Of a DNA stretch of 64,000 bases, positions 1 to 14,500 are shown piece by piece (position 1 is the first letter of the stretch; each line of letters opens with the position of its first letter). The notes below the pieces were generated by a model that worked only from the letters and a program-made list of their open reading frames with translations, was not told the origin of the DNA and made no database searches. The stretch is from Nematostella vectensis (taxonomy: Eukaryota; Cnidaria; Anthozoa; Actiniaria; Edwardsiidae). The position numbers and the translations under genes were made by a program. The stretch spans positions 16,298,639 to 16,362,638 of the forward strand of contig NC_064039.1 of NCBI RefSeq assembly GCF_932526225.1, in the 5' to 3' direction.

Positions 1-2098
1 CAGACACCCAGTTATAGGTAGCTACAGACACCCAGTTATAGGTAGCTACAGACACCCAGTTATAGGTAGCTACAGACACCCAGTTATAGGTGGCTACAGA
101 CACCCAGTTATAGGTAGCTACAGACACCCAGTTATAGGTAGCTACAGACACCCAGTTATAGGTAGCTACAGACACCCAGTTATAGGTAGCTACAGACACC
201 CGACTATAGGTAGCTAGAGACACCCAACTATAGGTAGCTACAGACACCCAGCTATGGGTAGCTACAGACACCCAGTTATAGGTAGCTACAGACACCCAGC
301 TATAGGTGGCTACAGACACCCAGTTATAGGTAGCTACAGACACCCAGTTATAGGTGGCTACAGACACCCAGTTATAGGTGGCTACAGACACCCAGTTATA
401 GGTAGCTACAGACACCCAGTTATAGGTAGCTACAGACACCCAGCTATAGGTAGCTACAGACACCCAGCTATAGGTGGCTACAGACACCCAGCTATAGGTA
501 GCTACAGACACCCAGTTATAGATAGCTAGAGACACCCAGCTATAGGTAGCTAGAGACACCCAACTATGGGTAGCTAGAGACACCCAGCTATAGGTGCCTA
601 GAGACACCCAGTTATAGGTGGCTACAGACACCCAGCTATGGGTTGCTACAGACACCCAGTTAAAGGTGGCTACAGACACCCAGCTATAGGTGGCTACAGA
701 CACCCAGTTATAGGTAGCTACAGACACCCAGTTATAGGTAGCTACAGACACCCAGTTATAGGTGGCTACAGACACCCAGTTATAGGTAGCTACAGACACC
801 CAGTTATAGGTAGCTACAGACACCCAGTTATAGGTGGCTACAGACACCCAGTTATAGGTGGCTACAGACACCCAGTTATAGATAGCTACAGACACCCAGC
901 TATAGGTAGCTACAGACACCCAGTTATAGGTAGCTACAGACACCCAGTTATAGGTGGCTACAGACACCCAGTTATAGGTAGCTACAGACACCCAGTTATA
1001 GGTGGCTACAGACACCCAGTTATAGGTAGCTACAGACACCCAGTTATAGGTAGCTACAGACACCCAGTTATAGGTGGCTACAGACACCCAACTATAGGTA
1101 GCTACAGACACCCAGTTATAGGTGGCTACAGACACCCAGTTATAGGTAGCTACAGACACCCAGTTATAGGTAGCTACAGACACCCAGTTATAGGTGGCTA
1201 CAGACACCCAGCTATGGGTAGCTACAGATACCCAGTTATAGGTAGCTACATACACCCAGTTATAGGTGGCTACAGACACCCAGCTATAGGTAGCTACAGA
1301 CACCCAGTTAAAGGTGGCTACAGACACCCAGCTATAGGTGGCTACAGACACCCAGCTATAGGTGGCTACAGACACCCAGTTATAGGTAGCTACAGACACC
1401 CAGTTATAGGTAGCTACAGACACCCAGTTATAGGTAGCTACAGACACCCAGTTATAGGTAGCTACAGACACCCAGTTATAGGTAGCTACAGACACCCAGT
1501 TATAGGTGGCTACAGACACCCCGTTATAGGTGGCTACAGACACCCAGCTATAGGTAGCTACAGACACCCAGTTATAGGTGGTGGCTACAGACACCCCGTT
1601 ATAGGTGGCTACAGACACCCAGCTATAGGTGGCTACAGACACCCAGTTATAGGTAGCTACAGACACCCAGTTATAGGTGGCTACAGACACCCAGTTATAG
1701 GTGGCTACAGACACCCAGTTATAGGTAGCTACAGACACCCAGTTATAGGTAGCTACAGACACCCAGCTATAGGTAGCTACAGACACCCAGCTATAGGTGG
1801 CTACAGACACCCAGCTATAGGTAGCTACAGACACCCAGTTATAGATAGCTAGAGACACCCAGCTATAGGTAGCTAGAGACACCCAACTATAGGTAGCTAC
1901 AGACACCCAGCTATAGGTAGCTACAGACACCCAGTTGTAGGTGGCTACAGACACCCAGCTATAGGTGGCTACAGACACCCAGCTATAGGTGGCTACAGAC
2001 ACCCAGCTATAGGTGGCTACAGACACCCAGCTATAGGTGGCTACAGACACCCAGTTATAGGTAGCTACAGACACCCAGTTATAGGTAGCTAAAGACAC
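1..2098. repeat. 24-bp minisatellite (about 87 copies), continues past left edge
   Basis: Head-to-tail units starting CAGACACCCAGTTATAGG with mainly A/G, T/C and C/T variants; one unit near 1579 carries a 3-bp insertion. On the minus strand each unit contains TGTCTGTAG followed by CTACCTATAACTGG, which would continue EXOC6 in phase after exon 25 (residues A-T-Y-N-W, against A-D-Y-D-W in the human protein). The long plus-strand ORFs here are by-products of the 24-bp period. Confidence 0.95.
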
Positions 2099-2499
2099 CA
2101 CCACATCGTCACATCATCATCTTCATCTTCATCATCATCACCACCATCAACACCACCACCACCACCACCACCACAATCATTATCATCATCTTTATCACCA
2201 TCACCATCAACACCACCATCACCAACACCACCACCAACAACAACATTATCATCTTCATCACCATCATCAGCACCACCACCACCATCATTATCATCTTCAT
2301 CACCATCATCAACACCACCACCATCATTATCATCATCACCATCACCATCACCACCAACATTATCATTATCATCTTCATCACCATCACCATCACCATCACC
2401 AATACCACCAACATTATCATTATCATCTTCATCACCATCACCATCATCAACACCACCACCACCACCATTATCATCATCTTTATCATCATTATCATAATG
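2096..2499. repeat. CAT/CAC trinucleotide microsatellite in EXOC6 intron 25
   Basis: About 400 bp of interspersed CAT, CAC, CTT and CAA triplets. In the reverse frame it reads as an Asp/Gly-rich ORF, which I regard as an artefact. It lies between the 24-bp array and exon 25. Confidence 0.9.
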
Positions 2500-2559
2500 C
2501 ACTTTAGAGTAGTCAAACAAGTACAAACGAGGCCTTATTTGATAATCTCTCGTTCTCAC

Positions 2560-5500
2560 CCAGTTGTAAAAAGTCTTCTATCTTCATGTTTAGTCTCTCG
2601 TACATCTGTTGTTCCACTTCTGCTCTCATATCCTGACATCAAATTTTTTTTAGCGAATTGATAAAAATAACCCCAAATTCAAAACAGAAACCTTTTTAAA
2701 AAATGGGAGAGACTACTGTGCAATGGATGTGGTGGAACTCTGTTAACCAGGGAGACGGAGTTGCAGGGCTGTTGCATCCTTATCAGATATGTGTAAGATA
2801 TTCTGTACCTTGAATGTGGATAATCCATATACCCTCGTGACATTCACACCATCATTAGCGGTCCTGAAAGAAATGCGTATAGACTTGAGCCACGTCTGTT
2901 GAAATGAATGCACGAAAAGAAGCATGTTGTATAAAACATTTCTATCAACGATATATCCTGGGTATGTTTGGAGGTAGTTCATCTCGGGCATGTACTTAGG
3001 CATTGTAGTGATAATCATACCCTGTGGTGGTTGCTATGTTGTTTATCATACCCTGTGGTGATTACTCTGATGTTTATCATACCCTGTGTTGATTGCTTTG
3101 TTGTTTATCATACCCTGTGGTGGCTGCTATGATGTTTATCATACCCTGTATTGATTGCTTTGTTGTTTATCATACCCTGTGGTGGTTGCTATGATGTTTA
3201 TCATACCCTGTGGTGATTGCTATGGCGTTTATCATACCCTGTGGTGATTGCTATGATGTTTATCATACCCTGTGGTGGTTGCTATGATGTTCATCATACC
3301 CTGTGTTGATTGCTTTGTTGTTTATCATACCCTGTGTTGATTGCTTTGTTGTTTATCATACCCTGTGGTGATTGCTTTGTTGTTTATCATACCCTGTGTT
3401 GATTGCTATGGTGTTTATCATACCCTGTGTTGATTGCTTTGTTGTTTATCATACCCTCTAGTGGTTGCTATGATGTTTATCATACCCTGTGTTGATTGCT
3501 TTGTTGTTTATCATACCCTGTGTTGATTGCTATGATGTTTATCATACCCTGTGTTGATTGCTTTGTTGTTTATCATACCCTGTAGTGGTTGCTATGATGT
3601 TTATCATACCCTGTGTTGATTGCTATGATGTTTATCATACCAGGTGGTGATTGCTTTGTTGTTTATCATACCCTGTGGTGATTGCTTTGTTGTTTATCAT
3701 ACCCTGTGGTGGTTGCTTTGTTGTTTATCATACCCTGTGTTGATTGCTTTGTTGTTTATCATACCCTGTGGTGATTGCTTTGTTGTTTATCATACCCTGT
3801 GTTGATTGCTATGGTGTTTATCATACCCTGTGTTGATTGCTTTGTTGTTTATCATACCCTCTAGTGGTTGCTATGATGTTTATCATACCCTGTGTTGATT
3901 GCTTTGTTGTTTATCATACCCTGTGTTGATTGCTATGATGTTTATCATACCCTGTGTTGATTGCTTTGTTGTTTATCATACCCTGTAGTGGTTGCTATGA
4001 TGTTTATCATACCCTGTGTTGATTGCTATGATGTTTATCATACCAGGTGGTGATTGCTTTGTTGTTTATCATACCCTGTGGTGATTGCTTTGTTGTTTAT
4101 CATACCCTGTGGTGGTTGCTATGATGTTTATCATACCCTGTGTTGATTGCTTTGTTGTTTATCATACCCTGTGGTGATTGCTTTGTTGTTTATCATACCC
4201 TGTGTTGATTGCTATGGCGTTTATCATACCCTGTGTTGATTGCTATGGCGTTTATCATACCCTGTGTTGATTGCTTTGTTGTTTATCATACCCTGTGGTG
4301 ATTGCTTTGTTGTTTATCATACCCTGTGTTGATTGCTATGGCGTTTATCATACCCTGTGTTGATTGCTTTGTTGTTTATCATACCCTGTGTTGATTGCTA
4401 TGATGTTTATCATACCCTGTGGTGATTGCTATGATGTTTATCATACCATGTGGTGATTGCTTTGTTGTTTATTATACCCTGTGGTGATTACTCTGATGTT
4501 TATCATACCCTGTGTTGATTGCTTTGTTGTTTATCACACCCTGTGGTGGCTGCTATGATGTTTATCATACCCTGTATTGATTGCTTTGTTGTCCATCATA
4601 CCCTGTGGTGGTTGCTATGATGTTTATCATACCCTGTGGTGACTGCTATGGCGTTTATCATACCCTGTGGTGATTTCTATGTTTATCATACCCTGTGGTG
4701 GTTGCTATGATGTTTATCATACCCTGTGTTGATTGCTATGATGTTTATCATACCCTGTGTTGATTGCTTTGTTGTTTATCATACCCTGTGGTGATTGCTT
4801 TGTTGTTTATCATACCCTGTGGTGATTGCTATGGCGTTTATCATACCCTGTGTTAATTGCTTTGTTGTTTATCATACCCTCTAGTGGTTGCTATGATGTT
4901 TATCATACCCTGTGTTGATTGCTTTGTTGTTTATCATACCCTGTGTTGATTGCTATGATGTTTATCATACTCTGTGGTGATTGCTATGATGTTTATCATA
5001 CCATGTGGTGATTGCTTTGTTGTTTATCATACCCTGTGGTGATTGCTATGATGTTTATCATACCACGTGGTGATTGCTTTGTTGTTTATCATACCCTGTG
5101 TTGATTGCTTTGTTGTTTATCATACTCTGTGGTGATTTCTATGTTTATCGCACCCTGTGGTCATTGCTTTGTTGGTTATCATACCATTTGTTGATTGCTT
5201 TGTTGTTGAACATATCATTTGTTGATTGCTTTGTTGTTTATCAATCCCCTTTGGCAATTGTTATGATGTTTATCATACCCTGTGACTTGAGAAACATACT
5301 CCTCCAAATGTAAGCAAGCGTACTCTAGATGTACTGTATTGACTGATACTTGAGCCAGCTGAAAAATCAAGTAACAAAAGATTGATAGATCTTAATAAAG
5401 GTATGTATCAGGGGTATAGGGGTATGCACTTTGCAATAAATTATAGCAAAGACCTACCAGCCATGCATCATTTTGGAGATTGACCCATTGGCCCTTGGCT

Positions 5501-8500
5501 ATTTTTAGATGAAATTTTCAAAAAGAAAAGGGGGGGGGGTAGATGTCCCCCCTTTTTATTCTTTTTTTACAGCCGGCCAAATAGTCAGCAGTATCCAAGC
5601 TTTCCAACAGTGCTTTGTGGTCCCATCTCTAATCCCTTGTTGCTGTGCTGATGTGAGCACAAGTTAATGGTTGCTTGTATTTTTCATAAAAAATACAGCT
5701 ATTTGAATATTTAACTTACCTGTGGTATTGAAATCTCTCTTCTTTTGATCAGCGAATTTATGCATCCTATCACAAACAGTGAAAGTCATGTTTTTTACAA
5801 AGAAAAGATTGAAGTTCAGGAGTATCTCTTTTGCACGTATATAGAAACAAATGGCTACAGAAAGATATTTACCATTAAGGGTCCTTGTAAGAAGAAGATT
5901 TGTTGATTTCCGCACTGAATCCCCTATCTCTGTTTGACTAGGAAAACAAATCTATTTGCTATAATACAAGAGCAACAGCTAACAAGATCAGAAATAGAGG
6001 AAAGGGAGAGAAGGAGGGGGGTTAGAGATACAAAGACAACAATATGACTTGACCGGTGTTTTCTTTCCTATTGTGAAGCCTTTTTCCTAGCCTTTTCTTA
6101 TAAGAGTTCTGATTGTGAGACTGTCCACTTTTAGAGTCGTTTTAAGCTACTATGAGGGTGAACAGGGTCATTCACAAGGACAGAAGTCAAGTGGAACTGG
6201 CGACAAGAGTACGAGGAGGGTGGGAAATTCTAGATCATTCCTTCACCTAGCGTTGCTATGGAATCCAGGGTGAGGATTTATTCTAGATCTTTCCTTTACT
6301 CACCTGACATTGAGGTGCTCATTAAATCGCAGGCATGCACTGATGAATGTCTTGAACTAAAAAAGGAGAGTAAATACAATAAACAAGAATTCAACAAGAA
6401 TTATTTGTGAGCACTGTGCTTTGATAGTTTAGCTTAATCAAAGACATGAATGATAACCCTAATACATCATTACATATACACACCTCTCCTAATGAAAACC
6501 CTAGTACATCATTACATATATACACACCTCTCCTAATGGAAACCCTAGTACATCATTACATATATACACACCTTTCCTAATGAAAACTCTAACTCATCAT
6601 AACACCTACCTCCTAATGATAAGTCCTGTTCTCATAACATATACATCTACTGTACCTCCTAATGATAACTCTAACTCATCACATCATTAAATAAACACCC
6701 AAATTCTAATGATAACTGCAGTTCATCACATCATGTACACCCACCTCCTTGTACAGCTTTACAGCACATTCAGAGAACGGAAGAACCCTTGAGAACCCCT
6801 AGAAAAAAATAATATAATGTGACATAGAAATGAATTTCCTGGCTTCAGCTATTATTGCCTGCGTGACACAGGCTTGCAGAAGCCCCCAGAAACAAGGTTA
6901 GGGTTAACACTAACCCTAACCCATAGAATCCCCCAGATTAATATGGGACTGAAAATGATATAAATGACTTCAAACTGAACCCTCCAAGATTATTATGTAA
7001 CTAATTAATTTGTCAAAACTTGAGTCTGAAAATGATACAGATATAAAGACTTCAAACCAAACCCTCCAAGATTACTATGTAACTAGTCAATTTGAGTGTG
7101 GTATTATCAAGTGTTTTTTTAAACATGATCATGAAATATTTTAGTCTTCCCTAACTAAAATATCCAATCTTAATAATAAGCAAATTTATATAGCGCTTTT
7201 CTTTTTAAGTTCTTATAACCTTACACTTATAGTAATATAGCCAAAAGAAAAAATAGATAGGCAAGTTTGATTGAAATTTTGAATTTTCTACAGAGCTTTG
7301 AAAATTTTCTTGCCCGCATGAAAGGAGATTGAATCGAGGCATTAATTTCCTTTTTTGGCAGGAAAATCTAAACAAATAGGCCCTTACGTATATGTAGCTA
7401 CTGAACAAAAATTATTTACGGCAAGTGTATAATGCTTATCGTATATCTATAAATCATTTTTTTAGTATTATCGTACTATAAAAACTGTTGATAAACGGTA
7501 TAAGACTGATAAGAATTTAAAAACATTGGAAAAGAAAAAGAAAAAAATTCTTCCAAGAGGGATTCGAACCCTTGACCTCTGTCTCACACCCTAGTCCAAT
7601 GTGCTAACCACTTGGCCACACAGGTCACTACCAAAGGGTGAAGTACTAAAATTGTTTTTATTACTGCCTTGTATTGAACCCTACTTGCCCTTCGAAAAGT
7701 TTTGTCCAGCATGTCGAATTTGGGCATATCAAATTTGAATGTCAGCCCAGCGAAATCCAGAGAAAAGAGGCCTCTGCTAGCAGGATAATTTGAGCAACTT
7801 TTTCATGTCATAAAACAAAAATACCCACCACAATTGAACATGTTACTGTTGTACAATATGTTTTGCACAATGAATCTAAAAAAAAGTGTCATTCTATAAA
7901 TTAGCAGGGCCACTTTTGTACAAAATAATAAGTAAGTTACTTTGAATATGCTTGACCCTACCACAATAAAGCTTTTGAAACTGTTGCAACTTGATTTCCC
8001 GTTTAAAGGAATCGGATCACGTATTGCAAACACTTTATAAATCAGTAACTTGACGTAAAGTTGAACAATCACATCTTATTTATTGTTTAACAAATCCCAA
8101 AACTGTTTGTTTATTTAGATATTTTCTTCTTTATAAGTGATTCTAAACTAGCGCATCATAATGACCAAAGCCCGAAGTATATCTGAACAAACCTCGCAAA
8201 AGCGGCCACTCATTGTGGTCAATTTTACACATTTTTTCTGCGTGATGACATAGTAGCTACTTGCACATGCGCAGTAGCTACAACAACACATTTTCCTTTA
8301 ACCGGTTAAAATTCAGAGACGTCAATACCACAAAATATTGACGAAGAGTTTTGTATTGCTATGCCACCTACAAAGAAGCAAAAAAAACCTAACAATTCTG
8401 AAGGGTTATAAGGACTTTAAGGATCCAAAGCCCTTTTTCAATCTTGATAATATATTGATCCTCCTCTGAAATTGCACTCAAAGAAGATGCTGTCCACCTC

Positions 8501-11500
8501 TTTTACTTATTAAAAACTTTGAAATTTTTATTAGAACTGTGTACCTTTTATTAGAAACTGTGTACTTTTTATTCGAAATTTTCTACTTTTTATTAAAAAT
8601 GTTGCCTTTTTTATCAGAAACGTGAATTCTTTTATGAGAAATTGTGCACTTTTTATTAGAAACTGTATATTTTTTTAGAAACTTTGTACTTTTAATTAGA
8701 AAATGGGCATTTTTTTATTAGGAATTGTGCACTTTTTATTAGAAACTATGTGCTTTTTATTAAAAACTGTGTACTTTTAATTAGAAACTGTGTATTTTTA
8801 TTAGAACTGTGTACCTTTTATTAGAAACTGTGTACTTTTTATTCGAAATTTTCTACTTTTTATTAAAAATGTTGCCTTTTTTATCAGAAACGTGAATTCT
8901 TTTATGAGAAATTGTGCACTTTTTATTAGAAACTGTATATTTTTTTAGAAACTTTGTACTTTTAATTAGAAAATGGGCATTTTTTTATTAGGAATTGTGC
9001 ACTTTTTATTAGAAACTATGTGCTTTTTATTAAAAAACTGTGTACTTTTAATTAGAAACTGTGTATTTTTTATTAGAAACTGTGTACCTTTTATTAGAAA
9101 CTGTGTACTTTTTATTCGAAATTTTCTACTTTTTCTTAAAAATGTTGCCTTTTTTATCAGAAACGTGAATTCTTTTATGAGAAATTGTGCACTTTTTATT
9201 AGAAACTGTGTACTTTTTTAGAAACTGTGTACTTTTTATTAGAAAATGGGCATATTTTATTAGGAATTGTGCACTTTTTATTAGAAACTATGTGCTTTTT
9301 ATTAAAAACTGTGTACTTTTAATTAGAAACTGTGTATTTTTTTATTAGAAACTGTGTACTTTTTATTAGAAACTGTGTACTTTTTATTAGAAATTGTGCA
9401 CTTTCTATTAGAAACTGTGTACTTTTTTATTAGAAACTGTGTACTTTTTATTAGAAATTGTGCACTTTTTTATCAGAAACTGTGTACTTTTTTATAAGAA
9501 ACTATGTACTTTTTATTATAAACTGTGTACTTTTTACAGAGCTGCAACTCAATTATTTCAGAAAAGGGATCTTTCAGGTGTAAGAATTGCTGTTGACCAC
9601 ACCCAAAGTGCTATCCCTGAGGTAAAAATTGATTTTGCCAATGATCCCCCCTGTTTCCATGGGAGTCCCCCCTGGTTCCTACATATTTACTGTACATATG
9701 CAGTTGGTCTACCTCTCTTAATTTCTCATCAGCGTGTGGAAAATCTGCAAGTATTCGATAGTACACATCTTTATCATCACAGTGGATGGGTGTATAATTG
9801 TCTTCTTCAAGAATCTTTCTGTAGATTTGACAAAGTAAAGCAAAACAGTTAATGCATATAAAAAAAGGTCTCCACACGCTTGCTTAATCACAAATAACAA
9901 TCATTATGTAAATCTGCATCTGTCAAGCTACCATAGCTCAGGTCACTAATATTATGGTAAATTGCTTTTGCTAAAGAAAATGTAAAGCAAGATAAGTTTC
10001 TATCTATAAATTAAAGGGCAATTATGTTGACCAGTTTTCAAAATTCAGTTCACATGCTTGTCGTTATTTTCATTGTTATGTGTTATTATTTTGTCTAACA
10101 ACAAGCAGCAATTGTTATTTTCATTGTTATTTGTTATTATTTTGTCTAACAACAAGCAGCAATGACACAAACTTCTCCAAACAAGGAAACACCTGAATTT
10201 TAAATATGGTATTTCCATTGTTCTATCCAATAAGTACTTACTTGAAAACACTCTCCCAATCCTTGCTCAATGTCTCATTGTACTGATTTCTGAAAAAGAG
10301 ACAAAATAAGAACAGCTACATCTAGTAACATAGAAAAACCCAGCTAACAGTGATTGCTTCAGCTAACACTGATTTTACCTCATTTCTAAGAGGACATCGT
10401 AGATGGGATTTACATTTAGACCATAACCCTGTTGAAATGGCAAAACACAGATAAGGCATAAGGTAACAATCTAAATGCGCTGAGCAAGGTAACAATCTAA
10501 ATGGACTGAGCAAGGTAACAATACAAATGGGCTAAGCAAGGTATGTAACAATCTAAATGGGCTAAGCAAGGTAACAATCCAAATGGGGTGAGGAAGGTAA
10601 CAATCTAAATGGGCTAAGCAAAGTAACAATCTAAATGGGCGGAGCAAGGTAACAATCTAAATGGGCTGAGCAAGGTAACAATCCAAATAGGTGAGCAAGG
10701 TAACAATCCAAATGGGTGAGCAAGGTAACAATACAAATGGGGTGAGCAAGGTAACAATCTAAATGGGCCGAGCAAGGTAATACTCTAAATGGGCTGAGCA
10801 AGGTAACAATCTAAATGGGCTGAGCAAGGTAACAATCTAAATGCGCTGAGCAAGGTAACAATCCAAATGGGCTGAGCAAGGTAACAATCTAAATGGGCTG
10901 AGCAAATGGGTGAGCAAGGTAACAATCCAAATGGGGTGAGCAAGGTAACGATCTAAATGGGCCGAGCAAGGTAATACTCTAAATGGGCTGAGCAAGGTAA
11001 CAATCTAAATGGGCTGAGCGAGGTAACAATCTAAATGCGCTAAGCAAGGTAACAATCCAAATGGGCTAAGCAAGGTAACAATCTAAATGGGCTGAGCAAG
11101 GTAACAATCCAAATGGTGAGCAAGGTAACAATCCAAATGGTGAGCAAGGTAACAATCCAAATGGGGTGAGCAAGGTAACAATCTAAATGGGCTAAGCAAG
11201 GTAACAATCTAAATGGGCGGAGCAAGGTAACAATCTAAATGGGCTGAGCAAGGTAACAATCCAAATAGGTGAGCAAGGTAACAATCCAAATGGGTGAGCA
11301 AGGTAACAATCCAAATGGGGTGAGCAAGGTAACGATCTAAATGGGCCGAGCAAGGTAATACTCTAAATGGGCTGAGCAAGGTAACAATCTAAATGGGCTG
11401 AGCAAGGTAACAATCTAAATGGGCTGAGCAAGGTAACAATCTAAATGGGCTGAGCGAGGTAACAATCTAAATGCGCTAAGCAAGGTAACAATCCAAATGG

Positions 11501-14500
11501 GCTAAGCAAGGTAACAATCTAAATGGGCTGAGCAAGGTAACAATCCAAATGGTGAGCAAGGTAACAATCCAAATGGTGAGCAAGGTAACAATCCAAATGG
11601 GGTGAGCAAGGTAACAATCTAAATGGGCTAAGCAAGGTAACAATCTAAATGGGCGGAGCAAGGTAACAATCTAAATGGGCTGAGCAAGGTAACAATCCAA
11701 ATAGGTGAGCAAGGTAACAATCCAAATGGGTGAGCAAGGTAACAATCCAAATGGGGTGAGCAAGGTAACGATCTAAATGGGCCGAGCAAGGTAATACTCT
11801 AAATGGGCTGAGCAAGGTAACAATCTAAATGGGCTGAGCAAGGTAACAATCTAAATGGGCTGAGCAAGGTACAATCCAAATGGGCTGAGCAAGGTAACAA
11901 TCTAAATGGGCTGAGCAAGGTAACAATCCAAATGGTGAGCAAGGTAACAATCCAAATGGTGAGCAAGGTAACAATCCAAATGGGGTGAGCAAGGTAACAC
12001 TCTAAATGGGCTGAGCAAGGTAACAATCCAAATGGTGAGCAAAGTAACAATCCAAATGGAGTGAGGAAGGTAACAAGCTAAATGGGCTGAGCAAGGTAAC
12101 AATCTAAATGGGCTGAGCAAGGTAACAATCCAAATGGAGTGAGGAAGGTAACAATCTAAATGGGCTGAGCAAGGTAATACTCTAAATGGGCTGAGCAAGG
12201 TAACAATCCAAATGGTGAGCAAGGTAACAATCCAAATGGGCTGAGCAAGGTAACAATCTAAATGGGCTGAGCAAGGTAACAATCTAAATGGTGAGCAAGG
12301 TAACAATCCAAATGGGGTGAGCAAGGTAACAAACCAAATGGGGTGAGCAAGGTAACAATCTAAAAGGGCTGAGCAAGGTAATACCCTAAATGGGCTGAGC
12401 AAGGTAACAATCCAAATGGCGAGCAAGGTAACAATCCAAATGGGGTGAGGAAGGTAATAATCCAAATGGGGTGAGCAAGGTAACAATCTGAATGGGCTGA
12501 GCAAGGTAATACTCTAAATGGGCTGAGCAAGGTAACAATCCAAATGGTGAGCAAGGTAACAATCCAAATGGGGTGGGCAAGGTAACAAACCAAATGGGGT
12601 GAGCAAGGTAATAATCTAAATGGGCTGAGCAAGGTAATACTCTAAATGGGCTGAGCAAGGTAACAATCCAAATGGCGAGCAAGGTAACAATCCAAATGGG
12701 GTGAGGAAGGTAACAATCTAAATGGGCTGAGCAAGGTAATACTCTAAATGGGCTGAGCAAGGTAACAATCCAAATGGTGAACAAGGTAACAATCCAAATG
12801 GGGTGAGCAAGGTAAAAAACCAAATGGGGTGAGCAAGGTGACAATCTAAAAGGGCTGAGCAAGGTAACAATCCAAATGGAGTGAGAAAGGTAACAATCTA
12901 AATGGGCTGAGCAAGGCAATACCTTGAAATGGGCTGAGCAAGGTAACACTCTAAAAGGGTTAATCAAGGTAACAATCCAAATGGGCTGAGCAAGGTTAAT
13001 GTCCCACTGATATCCTGGGTGTGATAGTGAATTATGGATTGAGCAAATGGGCTGAGCAAGGTTAATGTCCCACTGATATCCTGGGTGTGATAGTGAATGA
13101 TGAAAATTATTCTACTAGATGTACCATACCACTTACTGAAAGAGTGTGGCAAAACCATACAATCAGCTCCTTGACTTGCAGAAGAAGGGAGGCCTCCTTA
13201 CAGTAGGCCTAATAACAATGGATGACATGCTTACAGTAAGCCTAATAACAATGGATAACATGCTTACAGTAGGCCTAAAAACAATGGATAACATGCTTAC
13301 AGTAGGCCTAATAAAAATGGATAACATGCTTACAGTAGGCCTAAAAACAATGGATAACATGCTTACAGTAGGCCTAATAAAAATGGATAACATGCTTATT
13401 GTAGGCCTATAAAAATGGATAACATGCTTACAGTAGGCCTAATAACAATAGATAACATGCTTACAGTAGGCCTAATAACAATGGATAATATGCTTACAGT
13501 AGGCCTAATAACAATGGATAACATGCTTATAGTAGGCCTAATAACAATGGATAACATGCTTACAGTAGGCCTATAAAAATGGATATGCTTACAGTAGGCC
13601 TATAAAAATGGATAACATGCTTATTGTAGGCCTATAAAAATGGATAACATGCTTATAGTAGGCCTAATAACAATGGATAACATGCTTACAGTAGGCCTAA
13701 TAACAATGGATAACATGCTTACAGTAGGCCTAATAACAATGGATAACATGCTTACAGTAGGCCTAATAACAATGATGACATGCTTACAGTAGGCCTAATA
13801 ACCATGGATAACATGCTTACAGTAGGCCTATAAAAATGGATATGCTTACAGTAGGCCTATAAAAATGGATAACATGCTTATTGTAGGCCTATAAAAATGG
13901 ATAACACTCTTATAGTAGGCCTAATAACAATGGATAACATGCTTACAGTAGGCCTAATAACAATGGATAACATGCTTACAGTAGGCCTAATAACAATGGA
14001 TAACATGCTTACAGTAGGCCTAATAACAATGGATGACATGCTTACAGTAGGCCTTATAACAATGGATAACATGCTTACAGTAGGCCTAATAACAATCGAT
14101 GACATGCTTACAGTAGGCCTAATAACAATGGATAACATGCTTACAGTAGGCCTAATAACAATGGATAACATGCTTACAGTAGGCCTAATAAGAATGGATA
14201 ACATGCTTACAGTAGGCCTAATAACAATGGATAACATGTTTACAGTAGGCCTAATAACAATGGATAACATGCTTATAGTAGGCCTAATAACAATGGATAA
14301 CATGCTTATAGTAGGCCTAATAACAATGGATAACATGCTTACAGTAGGCCTAATAACAATGGATAATATGCTTATAGTAGGCCTTATAAGAATGGATAGT
14401 ATGCTAAGAGAGTAGGCCAAAAACAGTGGATAACATGCTACATTTTCTAACAGTTGAAGGTTTCTAATACAGGTTACTCACAGATTGTGTTCGCAGCACT

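Noticed and set aside
638-1852. 404-aa plus-strand ORF of YRHPVIGS-type repeats
   Set aside because: Every frame of a 24-bp array tends to be open; no start context, no unique ends and it lies in the EXOC6 gene on the other strand.
2089-2559. Asp/Gly-rich 156-aa minus ORF
   Set aside because: Produced by the CAT/CAC trinucleotide repeat; it also runs across the EXOC6 exon 25 donor.
7553-7627. Functional tRNA gene
   Set aside because: Acceptor and anticodon stems do not pair.
9439-9852. 137-aa plus-strand ORF
   Set aside because: Overlaps EXOC6 exon 18 in antisense and begins in the AT-rich array; no domain.
10460-12990. Splice junction hidden in the 26-bp array
   Set aside because: Compared the unit with the exon 15 donor and exon 16 acceptor; no shared sequence. 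Arrays at 8515-9538, 15135-15932, 17936-18083 and 21958-22110 were rejected for the same reason.
13137-13174. Short version of EXOC6 exon 15 starting at 13174
   Set aside because: It would lack the conserved Y-C...L-L-Q block and mismatch the phase of exon 14; the start at 13208 fits both.
13878-14420. 180-aa and 172-aa ORFs on both strands
   Set aside because: By-products of the 33-bp period.
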